Shown here: piece after piece, positions 41,110 to 50,954 of the stretch
How the letters are laid out: the number at the start of each line of letters is the position of its first letter
Numbering within the stretch: the stretch's first letter is position 1
From: Rhizobium sp. RCAM05350
GTDB taxonomy: Bacteria; Pseudomonadota; Alphaproteobacteria; Rhizobiales; Rhizobiaceae
NCBI GenBank assembly: GCA_024426085.1
Contig: CP087975.1
Coordinates: 434,001-498,000 of the forward strand
Direction: 5' to 3'
Length of the DNA: 64,000 nucleotides
Translations under genes and position numbers: made by a program
The notes under the pieces: generated by a model
What the model saw: the letters and a program-made list of their open reading frames with translations, nothing else
Database searches by the model: none
What the model was told of the DNA's origin: nothing

Positions 41110-41972
41110 TCAATCGACGGCGCGCGGGAAGAGGCCGCGCGGCTTGAACAGGAGGACGGCCAAAAGGCGAGATGGCCGGCAAGGATCTGCCATTCCGGAT
41201 TGATCGCAGCACCGACCGTCTGCGCCACGCCGAGAATGATGCCGCCGGCAAGCGTGCCCCAGAGCGAACCGAGCCCGCCGATGATGACCGCCTCGAAGGC
41301 ATAGATCAGTCATGAAGGTCCTGACGTCGGATCGAAATTGGCGCGCGTTCCGAGATAGAGGGCGGCGATTGTCACCACGACCATGGCAAGCCCCGTCGCC
41401 ATCGCAAAGATCCGCTGCGGCCGTATGCCCATCAGCCCGGCCGTCACCGGATCATCGGACGTTGCCCGGAAGGCGCGGCCGACGGAGGTGCGGTAGATCA
41501 GCTGGTTGAGACAGACGATGACGGTAACGGCCGAAAAGAATGTCATCAGCGGCATGATGCCCGCAGTGACCGGTCCGAGATTGACCGAGGCACTTTCGAG
41601 GCTACCGGCAAACACGCGGCGGCTATCGGCGGAGAAACTTTCGAGCAAGCCGTTCTGGATGACGATCGACAGGCCGAAGGTGACGAGCAGCGGCGGCAGG
41701 ATATCCTTGCCGAGCGTGCGGTTGAGCAGGAAATATTGCAAGGCCCAGCCGATGGCGAACATCAGCGGCATCGCGATCAGGGCGGCGATGAACGGGTTGA
41801 GCCCAAGCGTCGTCACCAATACGAGAATGAGGAAGGCGGCAAGCACGATCATGTCGCCATGGGCGAGATTGACCAGCCGCATGATCCCGAAGACGAGGCT
41901 CAAGCCCGCTGCAAACAGCGCGTAGAGGCCGCCGAGCAGCACGCCCTGGAGAATGGTATCAAGCCAGTTCAT
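41110..41972 (-). CDS. Liv-type ABC permease LivH of the hydroxyquinol operon (frameshifted)
   Basis: About 287 residues with LivH landmarks LLGGLYALFAAGLSLVFGIM, RLVNLAHGDMIVLAAFLILV and YRTSVGRAFRATSDDPVTAG. Shifts near 41310 and 41165 interrupt the last third, which reads YAFEAVIIGGLGSLWGTLAG then LAVLLFKPRGLFPRAVD. Its start at 41972 overlaps the LivF end by 14 bases. Confidence 0.9.
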
Positions 41973-42678
41973 GGTGTTCCGTCCCGAAATAGGCCTTGTG
42001 GATATCGTCGCGGCTCAAATCCGAAGACCGGCCGGTGAGCGTCACCCGACCCTCCATCATGCAGTAGACGCGGTCGGCCACCTTCAGCGCCTGGGCGATG
42101 TCTTGCTCGACGATGACGATCGAGGCGCCGGTTTCGCGGATGCTCGGAAATGCGGCGTAGATATCGCGCACCACGACCGGCGCCAGGCCGAGGCTGATCT
42201 CGTCACAAAGCAGCACCTCCGGGTTTGACATCAGCCCACGGCCAATCGCCACCATCTGCTGCTGGCCGCCGGATAGCGCGGTGGCCGGGTTGTTCCGCCT
42301 CTCCTTGAGGATCGGGAAGAGCGCGAAAATGCTGTCGAGTGTCCACGGCCCATCGACTTTGCGGCCATACTTTCCGATCTGCAGGTTTTCTTCGACACTC
42401 AGCGAGGGAAAGAGTTTTCGCCCTTCCGGCACCATGGCGATGCCGCGCGAGAGGATATCCGGCGCCAGCAGCGCGCCGATCGGCTCGTCGCGATAGAGGA
42501 TCGACGCCGGTGCATTGGCGAGCACGCCTGAGATGGAACGCATCAGCGTCGTCTTGCCGGCACCATTGGCGCCGATGATGGCGATGGTCTCGCCGGCGCC
42601 GACGGTGATATCGACACCGAACAGCGCCTGGAAATCGCCGTAGGCAGCGGTCAAGCCTCTGGTTTCGAGCAGCGCCAT
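41959..42678 (-). CDS. Liv-type ABC ATPase LivF of the hydroxyquinol operon
   Basis: An intact 239-residue protein: Walker A GANGAGKTTLM, signature LSGGQQQMVAIGRGL, Walker B EVLLCDEISLGLAPV (DEI instead of the usual DEP) and the family ending DDIHKAYFG. The ATG overlaps the LivG stop as TGATG. Confidence 0.93.
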   Translation of the reverse strand: MALLETRGLTAAYGDFQALFGVDITVGAGETIAIIGANGAGKTTLMRSISGVLANAPASILYRDEPIGALLAPDILSRGIAMVPEGRKLFPSLSVEENLQIGKYGRKVDGPWTLDSIFALFPILKERRNNPATALSGGQQQMVAIGRGLMSNPEVLLCDEISLGLAPVVVRDIYAAFPSIRETGASIVIVEQDIAQALKVADRVYCMMEGRVTLTGRSSDLSRDDIHKAYFGTEHHELA

Positions 42679-43398
42679 CAGACTTCGATCCCCAGATAGA
42701 TTTCGCGGACGTCGCGCGAGGCCATGATCTCGTCCGGCTTGCCGATGCCGATGACCTTGCCGAAATGGAGGACCAGCAGGCGCTCAACGACGGAATTCAG
42801 AGCATGCAGCACATGCTCGATCCAGATGACGGCGATGCCACTTGCATGGATGTTGCGGATCGTGGCGACCAGCGCGCGGCACTCGCCTTCTGTCAGCCCG
42901 CCGGCGATCTCGTCGAGCAGCAGCAGCTTCGGCTCCGTCGCCAGTGCGCGGGCCAGTTCCAACCGCTTGCGCTGCAAGAGCGATAGGCTGCCAGCCAGCA
43001 CATTCGCCTTTTCGATCAGTCCGGTATCCACGAGGATTTCAGCGCAGCGGTCCGACACGTCGGCCTCGCGCTGCCGCGATCCGAAGGCGCCGGCAACAAG
43101 CAGGTTTTCAAACACCGTCAGTTTCTCAAATGGCTGCGGGATCTGGAAGGTGCGGCCCATGCCGGACAGGCAGCGCGCCATCGGCGGCGTGCGTGTCACA
43201 TCGCTGCCGAGAAAGCGGATGCTGCCGCTGTCGGCGGCGATATTGCCGGTGATCAAATTGAACAGCGTCGACTTGCCGGCGCCATTCGGTCCGATGATGC
43301 CCAGCGCCTCGCCTTCACCGACGGCAAAGGAAATCTGCTCGGCGACCGTAAGTGCGCCGAATTTCTTCAGAAATACCGTCAAGTTCGAGAATAGGCAT
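42678..43398 (-). CDS. Liv-type ABC ATPase LivG of the hydroxyquinol operon (5' frameshift)
   Basis: About 240 residues. The likely start is ATG 43398 (MPILELD..), joined through a shift near 43375 to FLKKFGALTVAEQISFAVGE. Walker A GPNGAGKSTLFNLITG, signature region SLSLLQRKRLELARALA (SLSLLQ replaces the LSGGQ consensus, as in many LivG proteins with degenerate signatures) and Walker B LLLLDEIAGGLTEGE follow. It is preceded by two stem-loop structures in the gap after the binding-protein gene. Confidence 0.9.
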
Positions 43399-43402
43399 GG
43401 TT

Positions 43403-43463
43403 ATCGTTCCAACGATTATTCTGCAGTGTCCCCACCGTCTCCCCATTCACGGTGAGACGGTGG
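43403..43463 (-). promoter_or_regulatory. Two stem-loops between binding-protein gene and livG
   Basis: CCACCGTCTC (43432-43441) pairs perfectly with GAGACGGTGG (43454-43463), a 10-bp stem with a 12-base loop. ATCGTT (43403-43408) pairs with AACGAT (43411-43416) across CC. Both lie downstream of the substrate-binding-protein gene in the direction of transcription, where they could stabilise its mRNA or reduce read-through. Confidence 0.6.
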
Positions 43464-43490
43464 CCGACAGGCCGAAAAGGAGTCTCGCCC

Positions 43491-44771
43491 CTACCCGATC
43501 GCTTCCATCTTGCCGCCGACCGGAATGTTCGGCGCCGTCTTGTTGTCGGTGATGACGAGATCGTAGCCACCGCCGTCCTTCAGCCGCCATTGACCACCGA
43601 CCAGCGGGGTCTTGGCGATGTTCTTGGCGGCGAACGGTGGCAGCCCCTTGCCGTCCCAGGCGATCGGCCCGACCAGCGTGTCGAGCTTGGTCGCGGCGAT
43701 CGCCTGCGCCACGACATCGCTGTCGGCCGGATCGCCGGCGCGTTTCATCACGTCGACTGCCAGTTCGAAGAGGGCATGGGCAAAGCCGATCGGCTGCGTC
43801 CACGGCCGGTTGGTCGCCTTGGTGAAGGCTGCGGCCACCTGTGCGGCGCTCTCGCCGGTCAAAGATGATTTGAACGGGTGGCTCGGCGTCCACCAGACTT
43901 CCGACGAGAGATTATGCCCGGCATTGCCCAGCGCTTCCACCGTCTGAGGAAAGAGCAGCGCCTTGCCGATCGAGGCGATCTTCGGGGCAAAACCCTGCTG
44001 CTTGGCCTGGTTCCAGAAGGTGGTGAAATCCGGCGGGATCACGACGCCGGTGATGATTTCGCACTGGCCGGACTTGAAGGCATTGATCTGCGCGGAGAAA
44101 TCGTCAGTCATGTTCTGATAGCGGCCGGGATCGATCAGGCCATAGCCCATCTTTTCGAGCACCGGCGGGAAGCCGACGACCTTGTCGCCCCAGGCATTGC
44201 CGTCGCCATCGTTGGGGAAGAGACCGCCGACCTTTTTGTTGGTCTCGATCTGCGACCACATATTGGTAAAGACGGCGATGACGTCTTCGAGACCCCAGAA
44301 GAAGTGGTAGGCATAATTGAACGGCTTCCACGAGGCCGGATCGCCGGGATTGCCCTGCTGGCCGATGAACCAGGGCTGCCAGGGCGCGACCGTCGAGATG
44401 CACGGCATTTCCTCCGCCTCGCAGGTCGTCGCCACCGGATTGGTCGTCTCCGGCGTCGAGGCGACCAGAATGAGGTTCACCTCGTCATCGACGATCAGTT
44501 CCTTGGCGACTTCCGCCGCCCGGTTGGGGTTCGACTGGCTGTCCTTGACGACGACCTCGTAGTTGAGGCCCATGCTTTTGGTCGTCGAAAGGAAACTGTC
44601 GATAACGAACTTGTCGGCCTCGCCGAAGGCGGCGAGTGGCCCGGTCTGCGGGCTGACATAGCCGAGCTTTATGGCCGCGTCTTGAGCGATCGCCGGTGCC
44701 GCAAGGCCGGATGTGGCGGCCAATGCACCGGTCGCGGCCGTCGTCTTCAGAAAATCGCGTCTGGTAAACAT
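43491..44771 (-). CDS. ABC substrate-binding protein with Tat signal, aromatic/amino-acid type
   Basis: An intact 426-residue protein. The N-terminus MFTRRDFLKTTAATGALAAT is a twin-arginine signal ending near AIA. The mature part is a Liv-type binding fold (IKLGYVSPQTGPLAAFGEAD, CEIITGVVIPPDFTTFWNQA). ATG 44771 is chosen because it begins the RR motif and has GGGAGGA upstream. It serves the LivGFHM importer downstream; the import substrate is presumably the aromatic precursor of hydroxyquinol (inference). Tat export is common for rhizobial members of this family. Confidence 0.92.
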   Translation of the reverse strand: MFTRRDFLKTTAATGALAATSGLAAPAIAQDAAIKLGYVSPQTGPLAAFGEADKFVIDSFLSTTKSMGLNYEVVVKDSQSNPNRAAEVAKELIVDDEVNLILVASTPETTNPVATTCEAEEMPCISTVAPWQPWFIGQQGNPGDPASWKPFNYAYHFFWGLEDVIAVFTNMWSQIETNKKVGGLFPNDGDGNAWGDKVVGFPPVLEKMGYGLIDPGRYQNMTDDFSAQINAFKSGQCEIITGVVIPPDFTTFWNQAKQQGFAPKIASIGKALLFPQTVEALGNAGHNLSSEVWWTPSHPFKSSLTGESAAQVAAAFTKATNRPWTQPIGFAHALFELAVDVMKRAGDPADSDVVAQAIAATKLDTLVGPIAWDGKGLPPFAAKNIAKTPLVGGQWRLKDGGGYDLVITDNKTAPNIPVGGKMEAIG

Positions 44772-44825
44772 GTTTCGTCCTCCCATTGTCCTCTCCTCCC
44801 AGAGAGTGTGATGTCTGTGTTGCGT

Positions 44826-45885
44826 CTATGTCGGCCGCTTGCCCTCCCAGGCATCCTGCAGCAGGGCACGAATAGATTGCCGGTCGATCGGCCGCGGGTT
44901 CCAGTAGGGGTTTTCGGTGGCGATCTCTGCCGTGTGATCGAGGTCGGTTTCAGGTGAGCCCCAGATCCTTCAGCGCCAGCGGCGCGCCGATCTGCTTGGC
45001 GAAATCCCAGAGGCCGCCACCGACCGAGCCACCGAATATCCCGGCAACCGGCGCCAACAGCTCGGGAACAGCGACGGCATTGTAGGCTGCGGTGTGCGGC
45101 AGCATGATCGCATGGGTATCGGCATGCGGCGTATCGAAGGTGCCGCCGAGCGTGTGGCAGATCTTGTGGTGCAGCGCCATGCCGACCGTGCCGAGCACGG
45201 TGCCGCATAGCCAGGCGCCGTAAAGGGCATCAGCGCGAAGATCGAGCAGCTGCGGTGTCTTGATGATATCCGGCAGGCTGGCCTTGAAGGCGCGTAAGCC
45301 TTCGACCGCCATCAGCGTCGAAATCGGGTTGCGATCTTGCGCATAGAGCGCCTCGACCGCATGGGCCATGGCATTCAGTCCCGAGGTAACGCTCATGCCG
45401 ACCGGCAGGCCGGTCGTCAGCGCCGGATCGTAGATCACCACTTCCGGCAGGATGCTGGCATGGCGCACCGTCGTCTTGCGCCCGCCCTCCGTCTGACCGA
45501 GGATCGGCGTCACTTCCGAGCCGGCATAGGTGGTGGGAATGACGATCTGCGGCAGGTTCGTGCGATAGGCGATGGCTTTGCCGAGACCCGTGGTCGAGCC
45601 GCCGCCGAGCGACACGACGCAATCCGCCTTGGTCTCGGCCACGACTTTCATCGCCGCCTCGGTAACATCGACGGGCGTGTGCATGACAGCACCGGCAAAG
45701 ACGCCGACGGCGAGAGGGCCTAGCCGTTCGGCCAGCGCTTCCGCGTCCACCTTCTGCTGCGGCGTCGACAGGACCAGCGCCCGGCTGCAGCCGAGCTTCT
45801 CCACCCATTCGCCGGCGGTGTCGCTCTTGCCTTCGCCAAAGACGATGTGGGCGGGGCTGCCACTATAGGTGAAATCGCGGCTCAT
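44826..45885 (-). CDS. Maleylacetate reductase (C-terminal frameshift)
   Basis: About 353 residues of the iron-containing alcohol dehydrogenase fold: GGGSTTGLGKAIAYRTNLPQ (NAD(P) site), IPTTYAGSEVTPI, and the metal/active-site histidines in GMALHHKICHTLGGTFDTPH with DTHAIMLPH. This combination is typical of maleylacetate reductases, which convert maleylacetate to 3-oxoadipate. An extra T near 44953 breaks the end, which restored reads TDLDHTAEIATENPYWNPRP and stops at 44826. It lies directly downstream of a hydroxyquinol-type dioxygenase whose product would be its substrate. Confidence 0.92.
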
Positions 45886-46766
45886 GCCTCGGCTCCCTGT
45901 TTGCCCGCACCATGACGAAGGTCAGCTCCAGCCGCCATGCCGGCGCGCCCTTGCTTTGCCGCTCGTCCTGCCGCTCGAAGGTGCGCACCAGTTCCGGCTT
46001 GACGCCGAAGATCGCGTCTTCGGCCAGATGCGGATCGCTGCCGTCATAGATGTGCGTCGTGATCGTTTCGAAGCCCGGTGCCTTGATCATGAAGTGAAGA
46101 TGCGCGGGGCGGCGTAGCGGATAGCCCGCCTGGCGCAGGAGCTTGCCGACCGGACCGTCATCCGGCACGCCATAACCGCAAGGCCTGATGGTCTGATAGT
46201 GAAAACGGCCATCCGCATCGGTGCGGAAGAAGCCGCGCAGGTTGAATTCAGGCTGCAGGTCCGGCTGCTGGTTCTCGTAGAACCCTTGGGCATTGGCCTG
46301 CCAGGTGATGATCTCGGCATTGGCGACCGGATCGCCATCAAGATCCTGCACACGGCCGGATATTTCCAGCCTTTCGCCAATGCCATCGAGTGAGATATTG
46401 CTGCCGAGCGCCAGCTGTGGAACATCGGCGCGGAAGAACGGTCCGCGCACGGTGTTGGGCGTTGCCGTCTTCGGGCGGCGCGAATTGATTTCCTCGACCA
46501 GCGCCGACGCGCCGAGCAGATCGGATAGCAGCACCCACTCCTGACGCCGCTCATCGCTGGCGTGACCGACGTCCGTCAGGAATTCGATCACCTTGCGCCA
46601 ATCCGCCTGCGTCGGCCGCAATTCCCGGATGACGCCATGGAGATGCGCCACCGCCACCGCCAGAATCTGCGGCAGGCTATCGTCCTTCGATTGCGGAAGT
46701 CGTTGCGCTGAAAATGTCATGCGAGGTGGCCTCGCTGAAATTCAGCGCCATCGGACCCGGCGTCAT
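45863..46766 (-). CDS. Intradiol dioxygenase, hydroxyquinol type, first gene of the operon (5' frameshift)
   Basis: About 300 residues. Fe ligands lie in GFYENQQ, CGYGVPDDGPVG and RRPAHLHF (Tyr, Tyr, His, His). The N-terminal helices read SLPQILAVAVAHLHGVIREL. An ATG at 46766 with a strong GGAGGAG site opens MTPGPMALNFSEATSHDIFS. One base too many near 46700 separates it from the main frame (..RLPQSKDD); ATG 46720 is the fallback start. It overlaps the maleylacetate reductase start by 23 bases. This is a paralogue of the dioxygenase at 37372-38265. Confidence 0.88.
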
Positions 46767-46861
46767 GCGTCTCCTCCAAAGCATTGGCTGGTGGAGATGA
46801 ATTTAATCCAAACGTGATGCGCCAGTGATGATTTTATTCCCGATTAATATATCATATCGTT

Positions 46862-47812
46862 ATGAAGATAGACGAGCGTCACCTTGTCCAGCTTGCGGCC
46901 GTGGTCAAAACCGGCGGTGTCACCGAAGGCGCGGCCCTGCTTGGCCTGTCGCAACCGGCCGTCTCGCGCACGCTTTCCATGCTCGAAGCCCGCATCGGCG
47001 AACCGCTGTTCATCAAGGGCCGCCGGCCGCTGCAGCCGACGCCGCTCGGGCGCGCCTTGGCCGATCACGGCCAGACAATGCTGTCGGCATCGCGCAAGGC
47101 CTCCGATGTCGTCGAGAGTTTCCGGGTCGGCAAGAGCGGCGTGGTGCGCGTCGGTGGCACGCCGTTCTTCATGGATGCGTTGATTGCCGGCATGATCGCC
47201 GAGTTTCAGAACCTGCATCCCGACGTGCGGATCGACCAGACCTATGGCTATTTCCCGGATCTGCGCGCCGCGCTCAATGCCGACCAGATCGATCTTGCCA
47301 TCTGCCCGATCGATATTCTCGACGAGGGCTCCGGCCTCGAATTCCACCAGATCCTGCCCGGCCGCAACGTCATTGCCTGCCGGGTCACCCACCCACTGCT
47401 GTTGAAGCGGCGGCCGCAGCCGGCGCATCTGCTCGATTTCCCCTGGATTGCCCCGCCACCGGGCAGCCCGCTTCTGGCCGACCTGCGGAGCATGCTGCTC
47501 TCGTTCGGCGCAACCGAAATCAAGATCCGCTATTCGGGCGGCTCCCTCATGAGCGTTGTCAACTACATGAAGGCGGCCGATGCGCTGACCATCATGCCGC
47601 ACAGCGTCGTCTTCGCTCTGCGCAACGAAAAGTCTATCACCGCGCTCCCCGTCTCCATCCCGCATCCCGAACGCGCGCTCGGCCTCTTGAAACGCTCCGA
47701 CGCCCCCCGCTCCCCCGCGGTCGATCACTTTTCCCGCCATATCCGCACCGGCTTCGACAATCTGAAACACCTGATCAAGCGGCATGAGCAGTCGGTGGTA
47801 TGGGGCTCATAG
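46862..47812 (+). CDS. LysR-family transcriptional regulator of the hydroxyquinol operon
   Basis: An intact 316-residue protein. HTH: LVQLAAVVKTGGVTEGAALL then LSQPAVSRTLSMLEARIGEP and LFIKGRRPLQPTPLG. The C-terminal effector domain (VVRVGGTPFFMDALIAGMIA) follows. It is divergent from the dioxygenase-maleylacetate reductase operon across a 95-base AT-rich gap (ATTAATATATCATATCG), the standard arrangement for activation by an aromatic inducer. It converges on the next LacI gene with a 15-base gap. Confidence 0.93.
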   Translation: MKIDERHLVQLAAVVKTGGVTEGAALLGLSQPAVSRTLSMLEARIGEPLFIKGRRPLQPTPLGRALADHGQTMLSASRKASDVVESFRVGKSGVVRVGGTPFFMDALIAGMIAEFQNLHPDVRIDQTYGYFPDLRAALNADQIDLAICPIDILDEGSGLEFHQILPGRNVIACRVTHPLLLKRRPQPAHLLDFPWIAPPPGSPLLADLRSMLLSFGATEIKIRYSGGSLMSVVNYMKAADALTIMPHSVVFALRNEKSITALPVSIPHPERALGLLKRSDAPRSPAVDHFSRHIRTGFDNLKHLIKRHEQSVVWGS

Positions 47813-47827
47813 CGATTATCTCGTCAG

Positions 47828-48907
47828 TCACATACTGCGCTGAAACGGGGTCTGGCGAGTGGATCGGCGCGGCCCCGTCGATGCGCGCTCGACCAGATGA
47901 CAGGCGAGTTCGACGCGTCGTGGCGGCATCGGCAGGCCGGACAGGCTGTCGCGTAAGAGATCGAGGGCAACAGAGCCGATTTCGCGCATCGGGATGTGCA
48001 TCGTCGTTAACGGCGGATTGAGGAAGGACGCCTGCGGCAGGTCGTCCATGCCCATGACAGACACATCGCCCGGCACCGAATAACCCCGCTGCTGGACACC
48101 CATCATGGCACCGACGGCCAGGCTGTCGCCGGCGGCCAGCACGGCGGTAAAATCGAGCCCGCGCGTCTCGATGCGGGACGCAATGGCCTGCGCCGCCAGT
48201 TCCGGCAGCCAGTCCTCGACAGGCACCATCAAGTCCGGGTCAGCCGGAAGGCCATGATGCCTCAGCGCATCCTGCCAGCCCTCGTAGCGCCGCTCGATGG
48301 TCCGCCGCCCCGGCCGCATCAGGAACAGGATGCGCTCATGGCCGAGCCCGATCAGGTGGTCGGCGGCCAGCCGCGCGCTGGAGCGGTTGCAGGGTGTGAC
48401 GCTGGAAAGCCGCATGAAAGGGTCATCACTGTTAAGCAGCACGACCGGCTTGTCGAAGCCGCGGGTTGCGGCGAGCATGCCCTCGTCATCGACGGTCAAG
48501 AACAGCAGGCCCGCAACCTGCGGATCGTCCTGCGCCTCCTTCAAGACGGCCAGTTCCTCGTTGCGATCAGCGATCGGCCGCGTGACGATCTCGAGCCCCA
48601 GCGCCTGCGCGCGTTCCTTGAGGCCCTCAAGCACATAGAGCGTGAACTGGTTGCGCACATAGTCGATCATCGCAGCACTTGAGGCGGCCAGAATGACCTT
48701 CTGGCCGGCAACCGCGGTTGGAATCACATAATTGGCGAGCTTCGCCGCTTCGAGCACCAGCTGGCGGATTTCCGGTCGAACGCCTTTTTCGCCCGCAATG
48801 GCCCACGAGGCGGTGCTGAGCGACACACCACAGGCCTCGGCGATGTCCTCCAGACGCACTCGCTTGCTTTTCTTTCCGCGCTTACCGGGTAGCGGTTTCA
48901 CAGCCAT
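47828..48907 (-). CDS. LacI-family regulator of the pectin/uronate locus
   Basis: An intact protein of about 359 residues: HTH VRLEDIAEACGVSLSTASWA, in which the usual STVSRAL recognition segment is altered to STASWAI, then a hinge and ligand domain (KVILAASSAAMIDYVRNQFT to GDVSVMGMDDLPQASFLNPP). The ATG at 48907 starts MAVKPLPGKRGKKSKR. It is divergent from the GH105-KduI operon and probably represses it. A perfect inverted repeat covers its start codon, suggesting autoregulation. Confidence 0.92.
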   Translation of the reverse strand: MAVKPLPGKRGKKSKRVRLEDIAEACGVSLSTASWAIAGEKGVRPEIRQLVLEAAKLANYVIPTAVAGQKVILAASSAAMIDYVRNQFTLYVLEGLKERAQALGLEIVTRPIADRNEELAVLKEAQDDPQVAGLLFLTVDDEGMLAATRGFDKPVVLLNSDDPFMRLSSVTPCNRSSARLAADHLIGLGHERILFLMRPGRRTIERRYEGWQDALRHHGLPADPDLMVPVEDWLPELAAQAIASRIETRGLDFTAVLAAGDSLAVGAMMGVQQRGYSVPGDVSVMGMDDLPQASFLNPPLTTMHIPMREIGSVALDLLRDSLSGLPMPPRRVELACHLVERASTGPRRSTRQTPFQRSM

Positions 48908-48932
48908 GTTGTTTCTCCGTTGCGACAACATG
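48905..48932. promoter_or_regulatory. Inverted repeat CATGTTGT-N12-ACAACATG over the lacI start
   Basis: CATGTTGT (48905-48912) and ACAACATG (48925-48932) are exact reverse complements separated by 12 bases, and the first contains the start codon. It may be an operator or a hairpin hiding the translation start. A nearby palindrome TTGCGCAA (48948-48955) lies in the same divergent promoter region. Confidence 0.5.
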
Positions 48933-49022
48933 AGAAAAATTTTCAGATTGCGCAAGGAAAATCGTCGTGCATTTAATTCATCACGGAACCGCCACAAGAG
49001 CGGAACGGATGGAGGAGCATTC

Positions 49023-50120
49023 ATGGGTCCAGATGGCCGCGATATCAGCAACGGTCTCGATCGCCTTGTCGCCGGAACGACTGGCCTCAAGCACGACGGC
49101 CGCTTCCATGAGCCCAATCTCGATGGCACCGCTGGCGACTATATCAGTTTCGATAGCTGGGAATGGCCGCAGGGTGTCGGCCTCTATGGCCTGATCAAGC
49201 TCTGGCTTTTCACCGGCCGCGACGACCTGCGCCAGCTCGTCGAAGCCTGGTATCAGCAGCGCATCGAGGCCGGGTTGCCGCAACTCAACGTCAACACCAC
49301 CGCGCCGATGCTCGGCCTGTCGGTGCTCTGGGCAAAGACCCGTGATCCGCGCTGGCAGCCGGTGCTCGATGAATGGGCAAACCGGGTGATGGCAGAGCTT
49401 GGCCGCACGCCGGAAGGCGGCTTCGAGCATCACGTCTCCGACAAGGTCAATCACGATGAACTCTGGGACGACACCCTCTACATGGTCGCCCTGTTCCTCG
49501 CCTCCTACGGTCAGGCGAGTGGCCGGCGCGAACTGGTCGACGAAGCCTCGCGGCAGTTCCTCGTCCACACCCGCTACCTCGCCGACACCCATACCGGCCT
49601 CTGGTTCCATGGCTGGACCTTCGACGGCCGGCACAATTTCGCCCGGGCGCTGGGCGCGGGCAATGCCTGGATCACGGCGGGATTGCTCGACCTCTTCGAT
49701 CTCGCCGATCTCGCCAAGCCGGTGAGGGATTTCCTGCAAGGCGTGCTGGTGGCGCAGGTCGATGCGCTGTTGTCGCTTCAGGCTCCGTCCGGCGCGTGGC
49801 GCACATTGCTCGACGATGCCACGTCCTATGAGGAAATTTCCGCCACGGCCGGGATCGGCTACGGCCTGTTGAAAGGCTATCGCCTCGGCCTCGGCACCCC
49901 GGCTTGGCGAACCGCCGGCCTCAAGGCCTTGCAGGTGGTGATGGACAATATCGACGAGACTGGCACCGTCGGAAACGTCTCCTATGGCACCCGCATGGGC
50001 CATGACCTCCAGTTCTACAAGGACATCCCCATTCAACCGACCGGCTATGGCCAGGCATTGGCCATCCTGTGCCTTTCCGAAGGCCTGCAGCATGTCGGAC
50101 AGGAAGGACAAGCAGCATGA
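49023..50120 (+). CDS. GH105-family unsaturated glycuronyl hydrolase
   Basis: An intact 365-residue protein with the (alpha/alpha)6 pattern of GH105/GH88: DYISFDSWEWPQGVGLYGLI, HDELWDDTLYMVALFLASYG (the Asp-Asp near the catalytic acid position), GLWFHGWTFDGRHNFARALG. No signal peptide is visible, so it is cytoplasmic. It would release the delta-4,5 unsaturated uronic acid from imported pectin or rhamnogalacturonan oligomers after a lyase. ATG 49023 follows GGAGGAGC. Its stop overlaps the KduI start (ATGA). Confidence 0.9.
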   Translation: MGPDGRDISNGLDRLVAGTTGLKHDGRFHEPNLDGTAGDYISFDSWEWPQGVGLYGLIKLWLFTGRDDLRQLVEAWYQQRIEAGLPQLNVNTTAPMLGLSVLWAKTRDPRWQPVLDEWANRVMAELGRTPEGGFEHHVSDKVNHDELWDDTLYMVALFLASYGQASGRRELVDEASRQFLVHTRYLADTHTGLWFHGWTFDGRHNFARALGAGNAWITAGLLDLFDLADLAKPVRDFLQGVLVAQVDALLSLQAPSGAWRTLLDDATSYEEISATAGIGYGLLKGYRLGLGTPAWRTAGLKALQVVMDNIDETGTVGNVSYGTRMGHDLQFYKDIPIQPTGYGQALAILCLSEGLQHVGQEGQAA

Positions 50121-50954
50121 CGATGAAGATTTTGTACGGCGCGGCCCCGGAAGACGTCAAAGGCTATGACACGGAAAAAACTCCGCAGCGCCTTCCTAAT
50201 GACCGACCTGTTCGTGCCGGACGCCGCCAGTTTCACCTATACCCATGTCGACCGCCTGCTTCTCGGCGGCGCAATGCCGGTTTCCAAAAGCGTGACCTTT
50301 GGTTCCGGCGACGAGATCGGCACATCCTATCTGCTGTCGGCACGCGAAATGGGCATCGCCAATCTCGGCGGCACGGGGACTGTCACAGTCGACGGACAGT
50401 CCTTCACGCTGGAAAACCGCGACGTGCTCTATCTCGGCCGCGGCGCCCGCGAAATCAACATGACAAGCCTTTCGGGAAAGACCCCTGCCCGCTTCTACAT
50501 GAACTCGGTTCCGGCCGGCGCCGACATCCCCCACAAATTGATCAAAAAGGCTGAATCGAAGGCGGTGGACTTGGGCGACGGCCGCCGGTCGAACAAGCGC
50601 CGGCTGGCCATGTATATCCATCCGGAAGTCACGCCCTCCTGCCTGCTGTTGATGGGTATCACCGATCTGGCCGAGGGCAGCGTCTGGAACACCATGCCGC
50701 CACACCTGCACGAGCGCCGCATGGAGGCCTATTGCTATTTCGACATGGCGGCGGAAGATCGAATCATTCATCTGATGGGCCGGCCGGAAGAAACGCGCCA
50801 TCTGATCGTCGCCAATGGCGACGCGGTGCTGTCGCCCGCCTGGTCCATCCACATGGGGGCGGGCACTGGTCCCTACGCCTTCGTCTGGGGCATGACCGGA
50901 GAAAACCAGGAATATAACGACGTGGCCCCGGTGGCCCTGGCAGAGCTGAAATGA
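50117..50954 (+). CDS. kduI: 4-deoxy-L-threo-5-hexosulose-uronate ketol-isomerase (frameshift in an A run)
   Basis: About 278 residues. The start MTMKILYGAAPEDVKGYDTE is joined through an A-run indel near 50176 (one A too many) to LRSAFLMTDLFVPDAASFTY. Landmarks are GGAMPVSKSVTF, LENRDVLYLGRGAREINM, and the zinc-site region NTMPPHLHERRMEAYCYFDM. It isomerises 5-keto-4-deoxyuronate to 2,5-diketo-3-deoxygluconate, the substrate of KduD, encoded 8 kb downstream. The start overlaps the GH105 stop, and the gene is translationally coupled to the next (stop at 50954, ATG at 50951). Confidence 0.93.

Noticed and set aside
48948-48955. TTGCGCAA palindrome as operator of the pectin LacI regulator
   Set aside because: Only 8 bp and GC-centred, where LacI-family sites are normally CG-centred; too short to call beyond noting it.
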